Below are positions 46,801 to 52,110 of a stretch of 64,000 nucleotides of DNA, in pieces. This DNA is from Elephas maximus indicus (lineage: Eukaryota; Chordata; Mammalia; Proboscidea; Elephantidae): NCBI RefSeq assembly GCF_024166365.1, contig NC_064819.1:9870501-9934500 (forward strand), in the 5' to 3' direction. Position numbers and translations under genes: made by a program. Below the pieces are notes generated by a model. The model did not search any database, was not told the origin of the DNA, and saw only the letters and a program-made list of their open reading frames with translations. Numbering within the stretch: position 1 is the stretch's first letter; every line of letters begins with the position of its first letter.

Positions 46801-47132
46801 AGGTTAGGAGAGAGAAGAAAGTCAAGTTTTTAAAGTACAGATAGCAGTGTTTACTTCTGAGTTCTCCTACCGAAGCAGGGAGAGTAACAGTACTGTTTTT
46901 TTGTTTCTTTTTTTAAATCTCTGTGGGAACTAAAGAAATGGAATGGTACTTGATAATATCCTTTTTATCCTTTGATTACAGGAAAACCAGACTACAAATG
47001 ACTGAGTTCATCCCTGAAGAGATTGAAAGTAGCTTACAGAAAAATCGATCTGAGGATGATGCTAAGAAAATTGAAGCACTGTTAAACCTTCCTAGAAACC
47101 CTTCATCAACAGATAGAGAAGACAAGGCCTAA
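16678..47132 (+). CDS. TIMMDC1: TIMMDC1, complex I assembly factor (all seven coding exons)
   Basis: TIMMDC1 is a multipass inner-mitochondrial-membrane protein of the Tim17/Tim22/Tim23 superfamily. It works with the MCIA module to build the membrane arm of respiratory complex I. Coding exons are 16678-16868, 19243-19405, 23411-23499, 24008-24075, 36014-36092, 39669-39779 and 46982-47132. They sum to 852 nt, giving 283 residues against 285 in human. All splice borders are AG/GT and phases agree. Hydrophobic segments fall near residues 78-97 (GIIGFAYGG), 133-150, 160-180 and 183-205. Glycine-rich GIIG and [10 protein letters not shown] helix-packing motifs are kept. The start was chosen by the match MEEPP..P with the human N terminus; the frame is open upstream to 16531. 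The intron before exon 6 matches the human intron in which a deep-intronic variant creates a disease-causing cryptic exon. Confidence 0.97.
16924..16978. repeat. 25-bp GC-rich tandem duplication in TIMMDC1 intron 1
   Basis: Two near-identical 25-bp units beginning GGGTAACCC and ending GGGACCCCC lie 55 nt after the exon 1 donor, followed by a partial third (GGGTGG). Confidence 0.9.
17473..17505. repeat. (ATTC)n microsatellite
   Basis: Several consecutive ATTC units with one interruption (ATGTATTC). Confidence 0.9.
17865..17965 (-). repeat. MIR fragment
   Basis: GATTAGGAAACCAGGGTCCA followed by GAGAGATT and CACTTAGCAGTGGAGTGACA reads as reversed MIR core. Elsewhere TIMMDC1 intron 1 (16979-18830) shows nothing assignable. 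Confidence 0.65.
18835..19080. repeat. probable ancient LINE fragment
   Basis: The run GAATTTTCACAGACTGAAAA..CCAATACCCAGAAACAAATA..CCAGAAGCTCCCCTT resembles an old, widely dispersed mammalian L1-type 3' sequence. Family not established. Confidence 0.4.
19243..19405 (+). CDS. TIMMDC1: TIMMDC1 coding exon 2 (first membrane segment)
   Basis: Acceptor GTGTTTTAG, donor GTATGT. It completes Asp64 and encodes [40 protein letters not shown] (residues 65-118). The GIIG..YGGIP core is strongly conserved. Confidence 0.96.
19694..20048 (-). repeat. AfroSINE, long form, interrupted by another SINE
   Basis: Reversed tail at CCAAACCTATTGTTGTTGAG, internal block GGCTGTAATCATTACAG, and TTTTTGGTTAGT at 19849-19860, where a second SINE begins. 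TTTTGGTTAGT recurs after that second SINE. Confidence 0.9.
19861..20034 (-). repeat. AfroSINE, short form, nested
   Basis: A complete copy from CCAAAAACCCAAAACCAAAC to CCACCAGGGTTTCC inserted in the older SINE. The 11-bp duplication TTTTGGTTAGT lies on both sides. Confidence 0.93.
20170..20412 (+). repeat. RTE-type LINE 3' end
   Basis: GGAGGACATTGTGTTTGGTA..CAATGAGATGTATTGACACA..CTGGGTAACTTCATTCTGTT is the RTE 3' terminal module also seen at 46265 and, reversed, at 55806. It ends GTAAGTCGGAGCTGACTC and a (TAACAAC) tail. Confidence 0.8.
20510..22190. repeat. ancient L1M-type 3' region, interrupted by a SINE
   Basis: Starts at a T-rich tract and TTTCAAACTTACAGAAAAGT, passes CTTCATGATTAGTTTCATG, CCCAGCAAGATGTTCC and TTTAGTGGAGAATGG, and ends near AAACCGTGAGTCCATACTG. 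Other copies start at 24795 and 36490. Family assignment is from memory. Confidence 0.55.
21475..21640 (-). repeat. AfroSINE, short form
   Basis: AAAACCAAAACCAAACCCGT through AACTCATAGTGACCCGG to ACCATGCCACCAGGGCTTC, inserted in the old LINE. Confidence 0.92.
22225..22385 (+). repeat. MIR SINE, partial
   Basis: GGGCTGTGGAGGCAAACAGA and CAATTCTGACTTTATTCCTT follow forward MIR order. Its 3' part is cut off by the next SINE. Confidence 0.65.
22387..22541 (+). repeat. AfroSINE, short form
   Basis: GGAGCCTGGTGGTACAGTGG..GGTTCAAATCTAGCAG..CAGCTCAGTGGCAGTGG and a T-rich tail. About 20 nt are missing near the tail. Confidence 0.9.
22575..22784 (-). repeat. AfroSINE, long form
   Basis: ACCAAACCTGTTGCCATTGA through the internal block GGCTGTAATCTTTATGG to CTGTGTCACCAAGGCTCC. 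Confidence 0.92.
22781..23033. repeat. 133-bp tandem duplication
   Basis: The segment from CCTTCAGTAAACATTAG to ATGTTGTTCTCTCTTCC is repeated once with a period of 133 bp and a handful of substitutions (such as TCTCAG versus TCTCGG). The unit begins at the last bases of the SINE, so the duplication followed the SINE insertion. Confidence 0.9.
23411..23499 (+). CDS. TIMMDC1: TIMMDC1 coding exon 3
   Basis: Acceptor TTCCTTTAG, donor GTGAGT after AA. It encodes [20 protein letters not shown] and on to FVTIF plus a split Asn (residues 119-148). This is the Arg/Trp-rich loop leading into membrane segment two. Confidence 0.97.
24008..24075 (+). CDS. TIMMDC1: TIMMDC1 coding exon 4
   Basis: Acceptor TTCCCAG, donor GTAAGA after G. 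It encodes [20 protein letters not shown] and on to AG plus a split Ala (residues 149-171). Confidence 0.96.
24180..24790. other. TIMMDC1 intron 4, old repeat debris
   Basis: 24180-24600 (GTGCTTGGCCCTGGGTGTTC, AGGAAGTAACATTTAAGCTG, GATGGGAAGGTACC) reads like an old MIR/L2-type remnant, not firmly assigned. A T-run lies at 24627-24636. Confidence 0.4.
24795..25085. repeat. ancient L1M-type 3' fragment
   Basis: TTTGGAAATAATTTCAACCT..GTTGCAAAAATAAAA matches the opening of the copy at 20510 and then degenerates into an AC-rich and AT-rich tract. Confidence 0.5.
25088..25297 (-). repeat. AfroSINE, long form
   Basis: AAAACCAGTTGCTGTCGAGT..GTAGCTGTGACCTTTTGG..GAACTACCAACCTTTTAC and a reversed head ending AAGGAGCCTC. 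Confidence 0.9.
27700..27888 (-). pseudogene. L1 ORF2 endonuclease N-terminal fragment
   Basis: [20 protein letters not shown] and [17 protein letters not shown] are the opening of the apurinic-like endonuclease domain of L1 ORF2, including the Gln-Glu-Thr motif that contains the metal-binding Glu. The frame breaks soon afterwards. Confidence 0.9.
28922..29392 (-). pseudogene. L1 ORF1 N-terminal coiled-coil segment
   Basis: A 156-codon open frame with [12 protein letters not shown], a long heptad-like coiled coil ([38 protein letters not shown]) and [20 protein letters not shown]. This is the trimerising region of an L1 ORF1 RNA-binding protein. It ends without the RNA-binding domain in frame, so it is a broken element gene. 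Confidence 0.85.
30734..31425. other. TIMMDC1 intron 4, unassigned
   Basis: Resumes the sequence interrupted by the L1. Wording at 30900-31130 (CCAGGCACTTGGTACATAAT, GAATAAATGTTTCTTGG) suggests an old L2/MIR-like remnant. Nothing firm. Confidence 0.4.
31430..32270. repeat. unclassified LTR-like repeat, interrupted by a SINE
   Basis: AGAAGCATTTATTCAGGAGT..TGGGGCTTTTCTTACCCTCT..GGGCAGGGCAGGCCAGGAGG on one side and CCCTGGCGCTCTGGAAGGCT on the other of a SINE look like parts of one old LTR-type element. Name unknown. Confidence 0.35.
31706..31862 (+). repeat. AfroSINE, short form
   Basis: TGGCTGCTAACCAAAAGGTTGACAG, CCACTCCTTGGAAAGCC and CAACACAATGGCAATGGG. The first few bases of the head have decayed. 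Confidence 0.88.
32550..33510 (-). repeat. L1 3' end (young-type 3' UTR)
   Basis: A T-run then CAAGTTAGTTTCTCATACAA, CAACCAGCTCCTGTCCC, GCCCACTTAGTCTCATG and AAGACCCCAGACACCACTCA, the same 3' UTR as at 25722, 39905 and 62518. Truncated on its 5' side inside the UTR. Confidence 0.88.
33643..33855 (-). repeat. AfroSINE, long form
   Basis: CACAAACCCACTGCCATCAT through GACTGTAAATCTTCATGG to CTGCACCACCAGAGCCCC, inserted in the old L1. Confidence 0.9.
34398..34440 (-). repeat. short SINE/RTE tail fragment
   Basis: GTTGTTGTTGTTCGTTGCCC then TTGAGTTGATTATGACTCT is a reversed RTE/SINE 3' end of about 40 nt. No clear flanking duplication. Confidence 0.6.
34510..35210 (+). repeat. ancient L1M/HAL1-type 3' end
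   Basis: CTCACCTGAACAGTGGACAA, TATCCTTTGACCTAGAAATT, CACTTTTATGAGTTCGTCC and GATGATTTTTATTGTGATTT are forward-sense wording of old L1 3' ends. An A-rich end lies near 35190. Confidence 0.65.
35590..35792 (+). repeat. AfroSINE, long form
   Basis: AAGGAGCCCTGGTAGCACAG..AGAAAGATGTGGCAGCCTGC..AGTACAGCCTGGTAAC..ACACGATGACAGTGGG, 220 bp before TIMMDC1 exon 5. Confidence 0.9.
36014..36092 (+). CDS. TIMMDC1: TIMMDC1 coding exon 5
   Basis: Acceptor TTTTTAAATAG, donor GTAAGT after GG. It encodes [19 protein letters not shown] and on to GALL between split Ala171 and Gly197. The Gly-rich helix matches human almost exactly. Confidence 0.96.
36160..36250 (+). repeat. 5'-truncated AfroSINE
   Basis: GGGAAACCCTACGGGGCAGT through GCTGTAAGTTGGGCTCGACT and AGATGGCAACGG to a T-run, 70 bp after exon 5. 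Confidence 0.88.
36846..37222 (+). repeat. AfroSINE, long form, interrupted by a reversed SINE
   Basis: The head AGCCCTGGTGGTACAGTGG and body run to GCTAAAGATT at about 36959; the copy resumes at TAAAGATTGACAGCCTGGG (37126) and ends ACTCTACAGCAGTTAG. Confidence 0.92.
36966..37125 (-). repeat. AfroSINE, short form, nested in opposite orientation
   Basis: CCCCGTTGCTGTCAAGTCGA through CTTAACCACTACACCACCAG. The flanks carry TAAAGATT on both sides. Host and guest are opposed, so the pair forms an inverted repeat. Confidence 0.92.
37550..38150. repeat. probable old LTR
   Basis: TTTGAAGTCCAGGTGGACTC, GGTTTCACAAGACCAAAAGC and CTTCTCATACTTCGAATTTC..CAGATAATCTCTTCTTTGAT are phrases of a dispersed mammalian LTR family (LTR33-like, from memory). 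It breaks the old L1. Confidence 0.5.
38153..38604 (+). repeat. ERVL-MaLR-like solo LTR
   Basis: Runs from TGTCATGGATTGAATTACAT to TATAGCAGCACTAGATGACC and ACACA. Same family as 5015-5532, in the opposite orientation. It carries CATACCACCAAGAAAGCAGT as a recognisable core. Lies in TIMMDC1 intron 5. Confidence 0.82.
39669..39779 (+). CDS. TIMMDC1: TIMMDC1 coding exon 6
   Basis: Acceptor TTCCCCTCAG, donor GTAAGG after TG. It encodes [20 protein letters not shown] and on to HTLKLDE between split Gly197 and Trp234. The charged ERRQKDRQ stretch follows the last membrane helix. Confidence 0.97.
39905..40690 (-). repeat. L1 3' end (young-type 3' UTR)
   Basis: TTGTGCTTTACGTAAAAGTT after a T-run, then CATCCAACCAGCTCCTGTCC, CCATTTGGTCTCGTGTATC, CAGACCATTAAGTCTGGTC and TGGGATGCAGAACATTTTC. 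Internal repeat of an AAGACCCCAGATGC-like phrase near 40580-40620. It begins 125 bp after TIMMDC1 exon 6. Confidence 0.88.
40693..41090. repeat. ancient L1M-type 3' fragment, interrupted by a SINE
   Basis: TTAATAGACTTTATTTTTTA and GAGCAGTTTTACAG..GAGTTCCTCCCACACACAG is an old dispersed L1 3' phrase. A SINE splits it at 40861. Confidence 0.5.
40861..41027 (-). repeat. AfroSINE, short form
   Basis: AAAACCCATTGCCGTCGAGT through ATGTCACCAGGGTTTCC, flanked by AGACCTATA on both sides. Confidence 0.93.
41136..41172 (-). repeat. 37-nt RTE/SINE tail insertion
   Basis: GTTGTTGTTAGGTGCTGTTG..GACTCAG is a reversed RTE 3' tail only 37 nt long, bounded by the perfect 11-bp duplication TTTGTGGGCAT (41125-41135 and 41173-41183). 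Confidence 0.88.
42070..42239 (+). repeat. AfroSINE, short form
   Basis: GGAAACTCTGGTGGCGTAGTGG through GGTTCGAATCTGCCAGG to GACTTGATGGCAGTGGG and a T-run. Flanked by GTTAGGTGT on both sides. Confidence 0.93.
42601..42746 (+). repeat. AfroSINE, short form with tail deletion
   Basis: AGGGCCCTGGTGCTGCAGTGG, GTTCGAATCCACCAGCC, then a deleted middle (CTCTGTCAGACAGAATCGAC) before CTACAGCAGTGGG. Confidence 0.9.
42842..43011 (+). repeat. AfroSINE, short form
   Basis: GGGAACCCTGGTGGCACAGT through AGAATTGACTCGATGGCAAC and a T-run. Confidence 0.92.
43022..43165 (+). repeat. AfroSINE, long form, both ends worn
   Basis: TTAAGCGCTAGGCTACAAAC, GTTTGAACCTACCAGCTGC, CAGATGTGGCAATCTGC and AGATTTACAGCCTTGG. 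The tail is missing. Confidence 0.85.
44236..44405 (+). repeat. AfroSINE, short form
   Basis: AGAGCCCTGGTGGCACAGAGG through GAATCGACTTGATGGCAGTG and a T-run. Confidence 0.92.
44406..45055. other. TIMMDC1 intron 6, unassigned with a CA microsatellite
   Basis: A short (CA)n/(TC)n tract at about 44981-45006. Nothing else recognised. Confidence 0.5.
45060..45180 (+). repeat. MIR SINE, 5' part
   Basis: AGAAAGAGCATTGATTTTGG, AAATCCCAGCTATGC and TCTCTGACCTTAGATATTTTCC in MIR order, cut by the following SINE. Confidence 0.65.
45191..45358 (+). repeat. AfroSINE, short form
   Basis: AAACACTGGTGGTGTAGTGG through GGAATCGACTCGATGACAAT. The 13-bp duplication GCCACTCTAAGGG lies on both sides, so this is a relatively recent, unambiguous insertion. 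Confidence 0.94.
45430..46075. other. TIMMDC1 intron 6, unassigned
   Basis: A-rich sequence with a short (TG)n near 45852-45870. The style (GGGCTTGGAAGAATACAGAA) suggests unique intron or very old repeat. Confidence 0.4.
46080..46240 (-). repeat. AfroSINE, short form
   Basis: GAAACCAAACCCGTTGCCGT through TTTTGGTTAGTACC to TCTTAACCACTGTGCCAC. Confidence 0.92.
46265..46500 (+). repeat. RTE-type LINE 3' end
   Basis: CCTGGAAAAGGACATCATGC, AAAAGAGGAAGACCCTCAAC, GAGATGGATTGACATAGTGG and GGGTCACTATGAGTCAGAGC, ending CACCTAACAACA. Same module as 20170 and, reversed, 55806. Confidence 0.85.
46501..46981. other. TIMMDC1 intron 6, 3' end
   Basis: No feature recognised apart from the pyrimidine tract leading to the exon 7 acceptor. 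Confidence 0.5.
46982..47132 (+). CDS. TIMMDC1: TIMMDC1 last coding exon
   Basis: Acceptor TTTGATTACAG. It completes Trp234 and encodes [20 protein letters not shown], then [18 protein letters not shown] to the stop TAA at 47130-47132. The [14 protein letters not shown] block is the conserved C-terminal tail. Confidence 0.97.
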
Positions 47133-47410
47133 AAACGTTCTGGACTTGAAAGCCACTGGAGAGTTGAAGGGAACTGTGTTCTCCTGTCCGCTGGCACCAG
47201 TGGTCGGGCCGCGACCCTGTCTAGTAAACGCTGGTACCTGTAGCAGCAGTGACTTAACTTTTTTTTTTCAACCAAGAATTGGGCTGTTGTACCCTCACTT
47301 TACTTAGCCTTAAATTTAAATACATATTTATATCTAACCAATAGGGATGTAAATATGTATCTAAATTTAAGGCTAAATAAAGTGAGGGTAATATATATTA
47401 ATACGTATGT
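47133..47410 (+). other. TIMMDC1: TIMMDC1 3' untranslated region
   Basis: Follows the stop codon. AATAAA hexamers at 47376-47381 and about 47447-47452 are likely poly(A) signals; another is near 47681. The 45-bp-arm palindrome at 47290-47390 includes the first signal. Confidence 0.7.
47290..47390. repeat. near-perfect palindrome (hairpin) in the TIMMDC1 3' UTR
   Basis: The left arm 47290-47334 and right arm 47346-47390 pair over 45 positions with only three mismatches, one of which is G:U in RNA. The 11-nt loop is 47335-47345. Arm core: CCTCACTTTA / TAAAGTGAGG. The right arm contains the AATAAA at 47376. Confidence 0.95.
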
Positions 47411-47977
47411 TAGTGTATGCCTCTTTTCAGTGGATTTTACAAAAGTAAATAAAACATTTCCCAAAATATCCAAGTTGAATTGTGCATGAATATATTTATC
47501 CATGTTGCCCTTTAAATGGTGCTCTGGGAGTCCCTAGGAGGAGGAGAGGAAAGAGGCAGGTAAGGCAAACGACCTGCGAAACCCTTTTGACCTTGAGACC
47601 TGAAAACAGTGTACGCTAAATGTATAACAGTGTTCAATTTCGTTTTATTAGAAATCGAAGATGCTTCCTGTGCCATTTGAAATAAAATACAAAGTTAACA
47701 AAAAGGAGGTAGATAAGCATTATTAAAGAAACAGCAGGACTTTGTTTCCTCTTAGTTAATTTATTATTAATATGGCTGACCAGCCATCTACCCTGTAGTA
47801 TGCAGGAGTTACTTAGAAGAGATACACAGCCTCTACACTCCAGGAGCTTGCTGCATAAGAAGGAAGCTGTCCTGCAGATTGTAACTTTTACTAAAAGGGA
47901 AGAAAAAAAATTATCGAACTAAAATAAGTGTATCGAGTAGGAGAAAACTGCTAGTATTTTGTTTTGGTGTTAGAGTC

Positions 47978-48518
47978 TGTGGTGGTTAAGGTTGTGTGTC
48001 AATTTGGCTGGGCCATGATCTTTAGTGGCTTGGCAGTTATGATGTGGTTCGTCAGCTTTTTAATGACGTAATTAATCACCTCCATGATGAAATCTGTTGT
48101 GAACAGCCAATCAGTCGGAAGGGAGCTTCCTTGGGGATGTGGCATGCATCCGATATAGGTGGACTTTCCACCAAGGCTAGCTGGCTTTTGCTTGCTCTGG
48201 ATCGTGCAGCTGGCTCCTGTTCATTTGACCTCCAGTTCTTGGAACTTGAGCTAACAGCTTACCTGCGTCTTACTGCCGATCTTGGGATTCATCGGCCTAC
48301 ACTGCCTGTGAGCCAGAGACCTCTTGTCTGACCTTCTGATCTTGGATTCATCAGCCCCTGTGGCTACATGAGTCAAGAAAAACCTCCAGCCTGACCCAGG
48401 AGCTTGGGACTTTCCAGCCACTACAACTGCGTGAGCCATTTCCTTGATACAAATCTCTCTCTATATGTATTTATACACTGCATTGCTTTTGCTTCCCTGG
48501 AGAACCCAGCCTGAGACA
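47978..48518 (+). repeat. LTR-like repeat in the CD80 3' UTR
   Basis: TGTGGTGGTTAAGGTTGTGT then GGCTGGGCCATGATC through CTTCCCTGGAGAACCCAGC to CTGAGACA. TG..CA ends and about 540 bp suit a MaLR/ERVL-type LTR. Its opening phrase recurs inside the DNA transposons at 55317 and 58652. Confidence 0.65.
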
Positions 48519-48584
48519 GACCCCTTTGTTCCTACTCAGAGGATACCGTTGTTCCACAGCAGCAAGATTTGTGAAGCAGCGTAG

Positions 48585-48832
48585 TGTAATGGCTAAAACT
48601 AGGGCTCTGGAGATAAACTAGGGGCTGTAGTTGCAGCCGTGTGGCTTAGTCACCATGTGACCTATGGCAAAGCCATTTTCCTTTAAGTGTCAGTTTTCTC
48701 ACCTGTGAAGTGAAGTAGTACCTGCCTCTGAGTGGGTATTAAATGAAATGATGTATTTAAAGCCTTGAGCACAATGCCCTGGCACACAGGAAAACAGTTA
48801 ATAAATATTGGTGGTTATAAGGATTTGGGAAC
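48585..48832 (+). repeat. MIR SINE
   Basis: AGTGTAATGGCTAAAACTAG, ATGTGACCTATGGCAAAG, TTTTCTCACCTGTGAAGTG and TTAAATGAAATGATGTATTT in forward MIR order, lying in the CD80 3' UTR. Confidence 0.8.
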
Positions 48833-49702
48833 CTCTGCACTAGGATATTGTCATGATTTGCACGTTACCACCACACTGCATAGGTATGTTTTTCTTAATT
48901 ATAGTATTCAATTCATAAATTGCTGACAAATTAGCCTGCTCATTGTTTTATTTACACCCATATGTAGCTTAAATCCTTCAATTAGAAATAAAATTAGATG
49001 GTTACTTTTCAGAATTGTTTTCATAAAAACAGTTTATCAGAAAATAAAAGTAAAATATAACTTTTTAGAAAAGTAGTATTAACACATTTATCAAATATGA
49101 TAAGCAGTAATTTCATGTAAGCCACCTAAAATTTGAGACGTGATTAGGTTGTTCCCTAAGTTTGTCCTCTTTGGTGGCGATTTACTTGGTGAAGTCTTTT
49201 TTGGATCATGTCTTGAGGATTATGAATCTTAACTAAATGCATCAATTCCTATTATCTTGTTTGTTTATTTAGGGCTTTAGAGCCCGCTACTGTTATTATT
49301 TCCAGTGGGTTTAGTGCTGGGGACAACTGTTCACGACCATGTTTCTGCTCCTCAGACTGTATGGCTGAATCTGCCCTTTTACAGCAGCCAAAATTAAACA
49401 TTTTAAATTGAGCCACATTGGAGAAACTTGGTCAGCTCTTGATGTCTAACTCTAAATTTTCAGATGAAAATGTCTGATCGGCCCAGCTTAAGTCAGATCA
49501 ACTCCTGTTCCAATGAAGTGTGAAGAGCAGCTTCAGAGAGGGAGGAGTCATGAGGAACATTGTAGGAACAACGGTTGGCCACTTCTTTCTTTTTAATTCT
49601 CTGCCGATGTCAGAAGGATTCAGAAATGCCAAAGAAGAAAAGCACTTTGGGGATGAAAGGAAGCCATATGGAATCCTATTGTCAGTTTTCTATAAACAGA
49701 GT

Positions 49703-50104
49703 TGTCTTAGTTATCTAACAGTGCTATAATAGAAATACTACAAGTGGAGGGCTTTAAAAAAACAGAAATTTATTCCCTCACAGTTTAGGAGGCTAGAAGT
49801 CTGAATTCAGGGTACAGCTCTAGGGGAAGATTTTCTCCCTCTGTCAGCCCTGGAGGAAGGTCCTCATCTCTTCTGAGCTTCTGCTCCCGGACAGTGACGT
49901 GGCTTGGCATGTCTCTTCCCCTATCTTGGCTTCCTAGCTTACTTACTTAATCTTTTTATATCTCAAAAGAGGTTGACTCAGGATACACCCTGCACTAATG
50001 CTGCCTCAATACCAGAACAAAGGCAGCCCATTGCCAAATAAGGTTATAGCCACTGGCATAGAAGTTAAGAATGACTTATTTTGGGGGAAACTGTTCAATC
50101 TATA
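49703..50104 (-). repeat. ERVL-MaLR-like solo LTR in the CD80 3' UTR
   Basis: TGTCTTAGTTATCTAACAGT and GCTATAATAGAAATACTACA mark the reversed LTR 3' end; the other end reads GTTTCCCCCAAAATAAGT on the minus strand. Same family as 5015-5532 and 56273-56903. It separates two stretches that both resemble the human 3' UTR. Confidence 0.8.
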
Positions 50105-50589
50105 GGAATAGTTTACTGTTTAGTACCTACACAGTAAAAACAGTCTCATTTTAAATGAGAACTTTCTCATAAAAATATTTTAAAAATAAGTTTAAACTAG
50201 CATAAAGCTATTCAAAGAGATTATCAGTCCAATATGAACCAGTAGAGTGTGAATCTTTAAACCAAACTATCCCTCTCCAACCTACTGCTTTGAGATGCAT
50301 ATATAAGTTGTTCACTGTACGTGTCAGAGGAAATCAGGTTTGGATAGCTCTACTTTCTTATGAACCTAATGGAGAAGTGGGAGAGCAAAGAGGGGAACAC
50401 GATGAAAAAATGAAATATGGCTAAATGCCAGTAATATTCCATTATCCTCTTATATAGGTGTACATACCAACACACTTCCCATACATTAGGCTCATTTTAA
50501 AGGCAACACGACATATCTTTCCAGCATCGTATCAGGAAATCAAATCAAGTCTCTAAAGTTGACCTGATACTGGACAAATTCTATTTCCA

Positions 50590-50682
50590 GAAGCACGCAG
50601 AAAGTTTGGCGGTTCAAACTCAACCAATGGCTTCTCGGGAGAAGACTTGGTGATCTGCTCCCATAAGGATTACAGCCTTGAA
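50590..50682 (+). repeat. AfroSINE fragment
   Basis: CAGAAAGTTTGGCGGTTCAA, CTTGGTGATCTGCTCCCATA and AGGATTACAGCCTTG are the B-box and internal block of a long-form copy with both ends lost. Confidence 0.7.
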
Positions 50683-50683
50683 C

Positions 50684-50815
50684 ACCAGAGCCAGGAGATC
50701 TGGGCTCTGACTCTGGCTCTGGCCTTCACAAGTCAGGTCACCTCCCTAGGCCTTGGTGTCCTCGTTATTAATGAGACTAGTATTCGCTAATATCCCTCCC
50801 AGGACTGAATAACTA
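50684..50815 (+). repeat. MIR SINE
   Basis: CCAGGAGATCTGGGCTCTGA, CAAGTCAGGTCACCTCCC and GGCCTTGGTGTCCTCG. The matching part of the human CD80 3' UTR is also MIR-like, so this is an ancestral component of the UTR. Confidence 0.75.
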
Positions 50816-51146
50816 TATTCCTAAACCCATTTGATCAAGGTCACCAGAGCTACTTCTGTTCCTCCCGTACTCCTCTAGTCACTTCCTGAAATACTGCTGA
50901 AGTGAAGAGACTTCTAGAGAGCAGTTATATGAAAGGCCAGGTGGGCAGTCCTGCCATTTGAGGAAGCTCCAAGAAGAGGTCAATCACAGATGCAGGTGGG
51001 ACCTGAGGAAACAAACAAGTACTTCAAAACCCTAAATTCACAAGGGAGGACAACATTTAAAAATTTTATATTTTCTATCTCAAGATCAAGAGTTTCCCCA
51101 ATTTGAGGTAACATTGTAGATGTTAATCTTGATGACTAAAGAATAT

Positions 51147-51180
51147 AAAAACCCACTGCCATTGAGCCGATTCTGACTGA
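51147..51180 (-). repeat. AfroSINE tail fragment
   Basis: AAAAACCCACTGCCATTGAG..CGATTCTGACTGAG, a reversed SINE 3' end of about 34 nt abutting the next, forward SINE. Confidence 0.7.
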
Positions 51181-51182
51181 GA

Positions 51183-51394
51183 AGGAGCCCTCGTCGTGCA
51201 GTGGTTAAGCACTCAGCTGCTAACTGAAAGGTTGGCGGTTGGAACCCACCAGCCACCCTGTGGGAGAAAGATGTGGCAGTTTGTTTACGTAAAGATTACA
51301 GCTTTGGGAACCCTATTGGGCAATTCTACTCTGTCCTACGGGGCCACTAGGGTCAAAATCAACTCGAGGGCAATGGGTTTTTTTTTTTTTTAAA
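51183..51394 (+). repeat. AfroSINE, long form
   Basis: AGGAGCCCTCGTCGTGCAGT, AGAAAGATGTGGCAGTTTG, AAGATTACAGCTTTGGGAAC and CTCGAGGGCAATGGG with a T-run. Confidence 0.92.
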
Positions 51395-51919
51395 TTATGG
51401 GAGAACTTGGAACTACCCACATAGTTTTTACTAGATGAAATCTCTATCAAACAAAGTTTATTAAGGATGTGCTCTCAGAAAATAATCAAACATTATTTAT
51501 TCAGGCACTCTTCGACATGTGTGAGACAAACAATAACGTATAAGGCACGGTTGCTCTTCCCAATAAGCCTGCCATATCATAAAGAATGTAAGACATGACA
51601 CATGAAAATAAACTCAGGGTGGTATGTGGTGTGGTAGAGAGAGTATATGCTACTGAAACGAGGAGGTCAAAGTGCTTGAACTGGATAAGATGGCCACAGA
51701 GGCTTCATGTAGAAGGCTGGAGATGTGGCTTCATTGTGTAGTATCGGCAGAATGAACAGAAGAACTTTTGGAGGGAAATTCCAGGTAATCACAGAACTCA
51801 GGGAGACATCCTAGGAAGGGAGTGCTGAGGAGTAATAAAGTTGAAATGAAAAAAGCAGGACAGGAAGTTGGGAGATTGTTTCGAGGAACATATGTATAGG
51901 CTGCTGTGGTGGAACGAGT

Positions 51920-52110
51920 GGGTGTCCTGAGCTTGATGTCCAGCTTGAGTCCTGTTTGGCTCCTTATCTGCATGACCTCAAGCAAATCCCTCAACCTCTG
52001 GGAGCCTCAGGTTTCTCTCCTATAAAATGGAGATAGGAAGATCTTGCTCATAGATTATAAGATTAAAATAGATAATGCTTTTGTAAAATGTAAACTGTTG
52101 CGTAAATCTT
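51920..52110 (+). repeat. MIR SINE
   Basis: CTGCATGACCTCAAGCAAAT, CTCAACCTCTGGGAGCCTCA, CTCCTATAAAATGGAGATAG in forward MIR order within a CD80 intron. Confidence 0.82.

Larger units (their letters stand above)
47720..51002 (-). other. CD80: CD80 3' untranslated exon (with LTR insertions)
   Basis: Acceptor TTGTTTGTTTCCTCAG just above 51002, then GTCCCACCTGCATCTG..ATTGACCTCTTCTTGGAGCT. This and further phrases (GGTTCATATTGGACTGATAA, GAGAAAGTTCTCATTTAAAA, TTTCTTTAATAA near the end) agree with the human CD80 3' UTR as I remember it. A minus-strand AATAAA lies at 47765-47760, placing the end near 47720-47745. Two LTRs, MIR copies and part of a SINE are embedded. The end sits only about 340 bp past the first TIMMDC1 poly(A) signal, so the two genes converge. 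Confidence 0.78.
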
